Below, piece after piece: positions 59,501-64,000 of a stretch of 64,000 nucleotides of DNA; within the stretch, counting starts at the first letter, position 1; the number at the start of each line of letters is the position of its first letter. Both the position numbers and the translations under genes were made by a program. The stretch is from Ruminococcus sp. UBA1394 (lineage in GTDB: Bacteria; Bacillota; Clostridia; Oscillospirales; Ruminococcaceae). The notes under the pieces were generated by a model that made no database searches, was not told the DNA's origin, and saw only the letters and a program-made list of their open reading frames with translations. Location of the stretch: NCBI GenBank assembly GCA_002305725.1, contig DBQM01000016.1, positions 10,921 to 74,920 of the forward strand, given 5' to 3'.

Positions 59501-60538
59501 TTAGCCCAGTTCAGCGAAGTACTTGATTGTTCTAACCATCTGGCTTGTGTATGAGTTTTCGTTGTCATACCATGAAACAACCTGAACTTCATACAGATCG
59601 TCAGCAATCTTTGAAACCATTGTCTGAGTAGCATCAAAGAGTGAGCCGTACTTCATGCCGATAACGTCAGAAGAAACGATAGCGTCTTCGTTGTAGCCGA
59701 ATGACTCAGAAGCAGCAGCCTTCATAGCAGCGTTGATACCGTCAACTGTTACGTCCTTGCCCTTAACAACAGCTGTAAGGATTGTTGTAGAACCTGTTGG
59801 AACAGGAACTCTCTGTGCAGAACCGATGAGCTTGCCGTTGAGTTCTGGAATAACAAGACCGATAGCCTTAGCAGCACCTGTTGAGTTAGGAACGATGTTA
59901 GCAGCACCAGCTCTTGCTCTTCTCAGGTCACCCTTTCTGTGTGGACCGTCGAGGATCATCTGGTCGCCTGTGTAAGCGTGGATTGTGCTCATGATACCGC
60001 TCTGGATTTCTGCATACTTGTTAAGTGTGTCAGCCATAGGAGCGAGGCAGTTTGTTGTGCATGAAGCAGCTGAGATGATCTTGTCATCAGCTGTAAGAGT
60101 CTTTTCGTTTACGCTGAAAACGATTGTCTTGAGGTCGTTGCCTGCCGGAGCAGAAATAACAACCTTCTTAGCACCTGCGTCGATATGAGCCTGTGACTTG
60201 TCCTTTGAGCAGTAGAAACCTGTACACTCAAGAACTACGTCAACACCGATTTCGCCCCATGGGAGCTCAGCAGCGTTAGCCTTAGCGTAGATTTTCAGAG
60301 TCTTGCCGTCAACTGTGATAGTACCAGCCTCATCATCAGCTGTAACTGTGTGAAGATTCTCACCGATTCTTCCGCAGTAACCGCCCTGAGCTGTATCATA
60401 CTTGAGAAGCTGAGCGAGCATTGAAGGCTTTGTAAGGTCGTTGATTGCAACTACCTCATAACCTTCTGCACCGAACATCTGTCTGAATGCAAGACGGCCG
60501 ATACGACCGAAACCATTAATAGCAACTTTTACTGACAT
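59501..60538 (-). CDS. gap: glyceraldehyde-3-phosphate dehydrogenase
   Basis: 345 aa. NAD-binding GFGRIGRLAFR, Asp34 in AINDL (NAD-specific), and active-site SAASCTTNCLAP (Cys160). It oxidises GAP to 1,3-bisphosphoglycerate in glycolysis. It has its own promoter (TTGAAA-17-TACAAT, 60571-60599) and terminator. No pgk or tpi is adjacent. Confidence 0.97.
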   Translation of the reverse strand: MSVKVAINGFGRIGRLAFRQMFGAEGYEVVAINDLTKPSMLAQLLKYDTAQGGYCGRIGENLHTVTADDEAGTITVDGKTLKIYAKANAAELPWGEIGVDVVLECTGFYCSKDKSQAHIDAGAKKVVISAPAGNDLKTIVFSVNEKTLTADDKIISAASCTTNCLAPMADTLNKYAEIQSGIMSTIHAYTGDQMILDGPHRKGDLRRARAGAANIVPNSTGAAKAIGLVIPELNGKLIGSAQRVPVPTGSTTILTAVVKGKDVTVDGINAAMKAAASESFGYNEDAIVSSDVIGMKYGSLFDATQTMVSKIADDLYEVQVVSWYDNENSYTSQMVRTIKYFAELG

Positions 60539-60570
60539 TGGAAAATTACCTCCTAAATATTTATATTATT

Positions 60571-60599
60571 ATTGTACACTAATTTTAAATTTATTTCAA
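60571..60599 (-). promoter_or_regulatory. gap promoter
   Basis: Minus strand TTGAAA (60594-60599), 17-base spacer, TACAAT (60571-60576). Confidence 0.7.
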
Positions 60600-60795
60600 G
60601 TACTTTGACAAAAAAATAACCTTTTTTATTAATGAAAATGTTGTTACATCCAAATTTCATGATAAATCGACACAATTATTGTTATTTTTCTACAATTTTT
60701 TAGAAATGTAATTGTTTTGTTCTTAATTTATTCATATTTTTGTAGTATAATATAAGAAAAAGGATTTTTCAATCATATTATGAACGGAGGGAAGT

Positions 60796-61851
60796 ATGGA
60801 AAACGAACTTGACACACTAAAAAATATTTTTTCACATTCTTCAGAAAATGTTTTTATAATGAATTACGAATTTGAGATTTTATGGCATAACAAAACCGAA
60901 CTTTTAAATTTTTTCAGCGGTACTACATTCAAAGAACTTTTGGGAAAAGAAAACAGGATTCTTGAAAGCGGTGAATATTTTTTCACTTATAACGGACTGG
61001 AATTTTCGGGGCGGATAATCAATTATAAAGAGCAGCAGCTTTATGTCCTGCAGATGAGCGGCGATGATGTGATGTACGCAAGCATAAAATCCGGTGCGGT
61101 CAGAGAATTTTTTATCAATCAGGCAGCACAGGTAAGGCAGGCTGTGACCGGTATTTCCTTTGCCGCAAATATGCTCCGGAAAACCCTTGACGAAGCTGGT
61201 ATACACGACAGGGAAAAGCTGCTTGACATAACAGCCGGCAACTGCTACAAGCTGCTTAAATCGGTGCTCAACACAACCGAGCTTATCAGATATACCGAAG
61301 ATACGTCAGAGGCGGTGAAAATAGACCTCACAGACGCTCTCAGCGAATTTACTGAAATATGCCGAAGGATTTTAAAAGGGCAGATTGACATTGTTCTGAA
61401 AGCTGCTCCGGAGCTTTATATCAAAGCAGATACCGAAAGGCTTACAGCCTGTCTGCTTTCTCTGACGGTCCTTACAGGCAGGCACAATCCCGGCTGCAGT
61501 GTGATAATGCTTGACGCTGAGAGGGTAGGGGATAACGTTTCGGTTACTGCCTCTGCAAAGAGGGAGGGTGAAAAAACCGTAAAAAAAGTGTTCAGCGAGT
61601 TTGAAAGACTTTATGAAAATGAAACAGCAGATTCCGATTTGTTCGTTGTCTGCCGTTTCTGCCGCAGATTCGGCGGTACTGTTTTTATCGCTGACGCTCC
61701 GGAAACAGGTGGGAAGATTTACTCCCTTAAATTCCCGTCCTGCAATGATTCCGGAGGGACTACAAAATTCAGTTCATCAGTCCGCTCCTATCACGAGAAC
61801 AAGTTTTCAAAATACCATATTGCACTTTCTGATATTGCGGAGATATATTAA
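60796..61851 (+). CDS. soluble PAS-type protein with degenerate kinase core
   Basis: 351 aa and no membrane segment. Residues 1-95 have a PAS-like pattern (VFIMNYEFEILWHNKTELLNFF). About 105-160 is helical like a dimerisation domain (EFFINQAAQVRQAVTGISFAANML), but the usual His-containing H-box is absent. About 170-320 resembles an ATPase domain without clear N, G1 or G2 boxes. It may be an adaptor or signal-bound regulator. GGAGG precedes the ATG. There is no response regulator next to it. It is convergent with the YitT gene. Confidence 0.72.
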   Translation: MENELDTLKNIFSHSSENVFIMNYEFEILWHNKTELLNFFSGTTFKELLGKENRILESGEYFFTYNGLEFSGRIINYKEQQLYVLQMSGDDVMYASIKSGAVREFFINQAAQVRQAVTGISFAANMLRKTLDEAGIHDREKLLDITAGNCYKLLKSVLNTTELIRYTEDTSEAVKIDLTDALSEFTEICRRILKGQIDIVLKAAPELYIKADTERLTACLLSLTVLTGRHNPGCSVIMLDAERVGDNVSVTASAKREGEKTVKKVFSEFERLYENETADSDLFVVCRFCRRFGGTVFIADAPETGGKIYSLKFPSCNDSGGTTKFSSSVRSYHENKFSKYHIALSDIAEIY

Positions 61852-61856
61852 CCTGG

Positions 61857-62732
61857 TTACCCAAGTCGTTTCTGGAAATTTCCGCATACCGAATTGACAT
61901 TACTGAAAGTTACAAAGGCATTCTTGTCATGCTTTTTTACAAATTCAGACAGGGAAATTGCCTCGTATTTTGATATGACTGTGTAGACAACGTTATATTT
62001 CTTTCCGGAATATGCACCTTTTCCCTCAATTATGGTAGCAGTCCTGTCAAATTTTTTCGTGATTTCTTCAATTATATCGGTTTTGTCTGTTATGATAACT
62101 GCCTCGATAAGTATGTTCTGTTCGTGGCAGCGGTCGGTAATCAGCGAGGAAATCACTACGAATATAAGCGAGTAAATAACTACTGTCACATCAAAAAGCA
62201 GACTGCACACAGCAAATACCCCGACATTAATTATAATAGCTATTTTTCCAACGCTCATTTTACTGCTTTTCTTTGACATATAAACGCCTAAAATATCCTG
62301 TCCGCCGCCGGATGCGCCCTCAGTAAGCATAAGACCAACGCCGTAGCCGGAAATGATTCCGCCTATGACAGCACCGGTCAGGGAGTCGATTGCAAAAAGG
62401 TCTGACGGCACTTTTATAAAAGTCATGAAAATCGTCTGTGCGGTTACACAGAGCAAAGTCTTCATAAAAAATTTCCGGCTTATTGCCCTGTATGCTATTA
62501 TAAAAAGCGGTATATTGATGATATAGTATATTATACCGGCTATATCAATATTTTTAAAGGGAAGATTCAGATAGTCGATAAGCAGGGTTCTTATTATCTG
62601 TCCGACGCCGAGAAATCCTCCGCTGTAAAATCCGAGAGGGACAATGAAAAGGTTGATGCCAAGAGCGTAAATAAGTGCGCCGGCAACAGCTGTTACAGTA
62701 CTTTTAATCTCATGTTTTGCTGTCATTTTCAT
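61857..62732 (-). CDS. YitT family membrane protein with DUF2179
   Basis: 291 aa from the ATG at 62732 (AAGGAGA 8 bases upstream; a frame from 62798 adds a cytosolic extension without a site). Five or six helices form the DUF161-type core (GALIYALGINLFIVPLGFYSGGFLGVGQI), GGIISGYGVGLML...GASGGGQDILG. The C-terminal about 85 residues form a DUF2179 domain (KFDRTATIIEGKGAYSGKKYNVVYTVISKYE). Related YitT proteins are suspected transporters. A TTGACA-17-TAGAAT promoter lies at 62770-62798. Confidence 0.9.
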   Translation of the reverse strand: MKMTAKHEIKSTVTAVAGALIYALGINLFIVPLGFYSGGFLGVGQIIRTLLIDYLNLPFKNIDIAGIIYYIINIPLFIIAYRAISRKFFMKTLLCVTAQTIFMTFIKVPSDLFAIDSLTGAVIGGIISGYGVGLMLTEGASGGGQDILGVYMSKKSSKMSVGKIAIIINVGVFAVCSLLFDVTVVIYSLIFVVISSLITDRCHEQNILIEAVIITDKTDIIEEITKKFDRTATIIEGKGAYSGKKYNVVYTVISKYEAISLSEFVKKHDKNAFVTFSNVNSVCGNFQKRLG

Positions 62733-62769
62733 AAACAAAATCTCCTTAACCGCTTTGTATTCAGGATAA

Positions 62770-62798
62770 ATTCTATCACTTTGAGTGCATTGTGTCAA
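62770..62798 (-). promoter_or_regulatory. YitT gene promoter
   Basis: Minus strand TTGACA (62793-62798), 17-base spacer, TAGAAT (62770-62775). Confidence 0.65.
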
Positions 62799-62879
62799 TA
62801 TAAAAAAGTTTTGACGGGTTTATAATTTTTTATTAACAGAAAATTCTGACTTTTCTGTTCTTTTTTTAATTGATGTAAA

Positions 62880-62914
62880 AATACCTCCTTTTTCAGTACA
62901 AAAGGAGGTATTTT
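62880..62914. terminator. terminator after the Cache-type sensor gene
   Basis: AATACCTCCTTTT pairs with AAAAGGAGGTATT with A/T flanks. Confidence 0.8.
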
Positions 62915-62915
62915 A

Positions 62916-63827
62916 TTACTTTGTCAGTTTTTTAAGTTCATAATTTCTCATGGAAAGTATAGCTATAACTGTGAGTGTAAACATTGAAAAGAACTGCCAT
63001 TTAAGAATTGAATTGCGTCTTTGATATATTTCCGAATAGGGAAGTATTCCGGCTGCTATCATGTCATTATGCTTTTTATACTTTACAAGTACTCTTTTTC
63101 CGTCATATTCCGAAGAAAACCAGCCGCTGTCCTCAGAAAATTCCTCTGGCGTAAACTGGACTGCCGAGCCGTTAAGATAGCTGTCAGTATGACTTATATA
63201 GGTGTTTGTTGCTGTGTCAATAACAGCAAGGTGTCCGTGTTTCAAAACCGGCATCTGTGTAACTGCTGTTGAAAGCTCCGAAAGCTCCAGCTGCTGCTGA
63301 TAGTTTTCAAGCGAGAAGCGAATCTGGATAATTCCGGGTTCATCAAGCCTTGACGAACCTGTTATAACCACCTTATTTCCGCCGGATTCGGACAATACTG
63401 CCTCCGAAAAGACCTTGTTGTCAATACCCCGCATAAATTCTTCCAGTACAGAGGTTTCTTCCACTGACATATCAGTACTGTATCGTATTATGCCGCTTTC
63501 ATCAGAAACGTTTATAACATCAGCGCCTATTGCAACACGCAGTTCCTCAAATGATGTTTCATCATTAAATATATTTTTGTTTTTTGAAAGCATCATAGAA
63601 ACAACTCTTGCCTTGGAACGATAGTTATTGTAGATTTCCTCAGTCAGCTTTTGCGATGACGCAGTTTTCTCGTCAATATTTTCGCAGACAAGTTCAAGGC
63701 GCTCGCCTATAAGCTTCCGTGCTTCAGAACGGTCAATAACTCCGACTGAATAAAAAGCCAGAAATGATATTATGGCCATACATATTAATGACGGTATAAT
63801 AATTACCCTATAGTGACTTTTTTTCAT
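62916..63827 (-). CDS. membrane protein with Cache-like outer sensor, no output domain
   Basis: 303 aa. Two hydrophobic segments (about 8-28 and about 274-292) bracket an outer domain of about 245 residues with Cache/PAS-like parts (DVINVSDESGIIRYSTDMS, HGHLAVIDTATNTYISHTDS). The stop follows NYELKKLTK at once, so the protein lacks the GGDEF, kinase or MCP domain usually attached. It is a lone sensor or truncated receptor. The downstream stretch (to 62914) is a terminator hairpin, so no second half follows. Confidence 0.78.
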   Translation of the reverse strand: MKKSHYRVIIIPSLICMAIISFLAFYSVGVIDRSEARKLIGERLELVCENIDEKTASSQKLTEEIYNNYRSKARVVSMMLSKNKNIFNDETSFEELRVAIGADVINVSDESGIIRYSTDMSVEETSVLEEFMRGIDNKVFSEAVLSESGGNKVVITGSSRLDEPGIIQIRFSLENYQQQLELSELSTAVTQMPVLKHGHLAVIDTATNTYISHTDSYLNGSAVQFTPEEFSEDSGWFSSEYDGKRVLVKYKKHNDMIAAGILPYSEIYQRRNSILKWQFFSMFTLTVIAILSMRNYELKKLTK

Positions 63828-63889
63828 TTATCCACCGCTTTCAGTACCTGTTCTGAGATAATACTGCACAACAGAAATTATGTAATTCC

Positions 63890-64000
63890 TTAAGGCAATA
63901 CTGCATAATTATTGTCGTACAGATGCGCAGTCAGATTTTTGTCAGGCGAAGGTCGCCCCCCGGATTGCATAAAAAGCTCGCAGGCATACTGGCGTATGTC
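63890..64000. repeat. MITE-like element, truncated copy at window edge
   Basis: Begins CCTTAAGGCAATACTGCATA and carries GCGCAGTCAGATTTTT and GCAGGCATACTGGCGTATGT, which are the reverse complement of interior parts of the element at 593-771. The left-end sequence differs (GCAATACTGC instead of ACACTGATTAAATC). It continues beyond the window. Confidence 0.65.

Noticed and set aside
1..64000. tRNA, rRNA, tmRNA and insertion-sequence transposase genes
   Set aside because: I looked for cloverleaf ends, rRNA motifs and DDE-type ORFs and saw none; a tRNAscan or ISfinder search would settle it.

Overview
The window looks like chromosomal DNA of a gut or rumen Ruminococcus-type Firmicute (Oscillospiraceae/Clostridia). 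The evidence is moderate GC with AT-rich, hairpin-filled intergenic DNA, strong AGGAGG ribosome sites, consensus TTGACA/TATAAT promoters, two secreted proteins with an N-terminal dockerin followed by a Thr/Glu/Pro linker (a cellulosome-type trait of Ruminococcus), a SAM-I riboswitch in front of metK, LytTR/GHKL and VanR/S-like signalling, and DUF1292, YitT, TmcAL and LTA-synthase-like genes. I cannot name the species. I saw no rRNA, tRNA, CRISPR array, phage or transposase gene.

Layout. 1-3400: an agr-like peptide-signalling locus. It has a previously uncalled 46-aa AgrD-like precursor (minus strand) opposite a LytTR regulator and a GHKL-type membrane sensor, both of which seem to have lost catalytic residues. 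A LytTR direct repeat sits at a promoter between them, and MITE-like and tripartite-hairpin repeats are inserted nearby. 3400-8400: folC, then a BirA-box-controlled bioY-bioB-bioD-bioA operon without bioF. 8700-10650: pyrG and a small membrane protein. 10700-12480: palindromic repeats, a probable 6S-like RNA, a DUF1292 gene, and a decayed gene-free stretch. 12500-18150: K+/H+ antiporter operon, LTA-synthase-like sulfatase, HD phosphohydrolase and SDR reductase. 18400-23000 (plus strand): small proteins, a hotdog thioesterase, an Asn/Gln-rich micro-protein and two dockerin proteins, one a predicted metzincin. 23100-29600: ABC exporter, LacI-type-ligand-domain diguanylate cyclase, lipoprotein, and metK with its riboswitch.

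29900-55400 (nearly all minus strand): a sortase/substrate/membrane-protein cassette, mnmA-HAD-tmcAL, a MoxR-DUF58 operon, a heterodimeric ABC exporter, ackA, a cation antiporter, lipoprotein and M23 peptidase, pdxY-rsmI-trmN6, an FAD protein, an acetylesterase, an SCP2/histone-H1-like fusion with a phosphopantetheinyl transferase, and pfkA. 55800-58150: a PhoP/VanR-like two-component system with direct-repeat boxes at its own promoter. An identical box arrangement lies in front of a putative C-rich small RNA just downstream. 58150-64000: a DUF5050-like lipoprotein, gap, a soluble degenerate sensor kinase, a YitT transporter, an output-less Cache-type sensor, and a second, truncated copy of the MITE-like repeat.

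The best candidates for something undescribed are (i) the agr-like locus whose kinase and regulator both look catalytically degenerate, (ii) the putative PhoP-box-controlled small RNA at about 58024-58138, (iii) the SCP2 domain with a lysine/alanine/threonine tail coupled to a PPTase, (iv) the dedicated sortase cassette with a non-canonical sorting signal, and (v) the GTAGTAGG/CCTACTAC array upstream of the ABC exporter. All functional statements come from reading the sequence. No database search was run.
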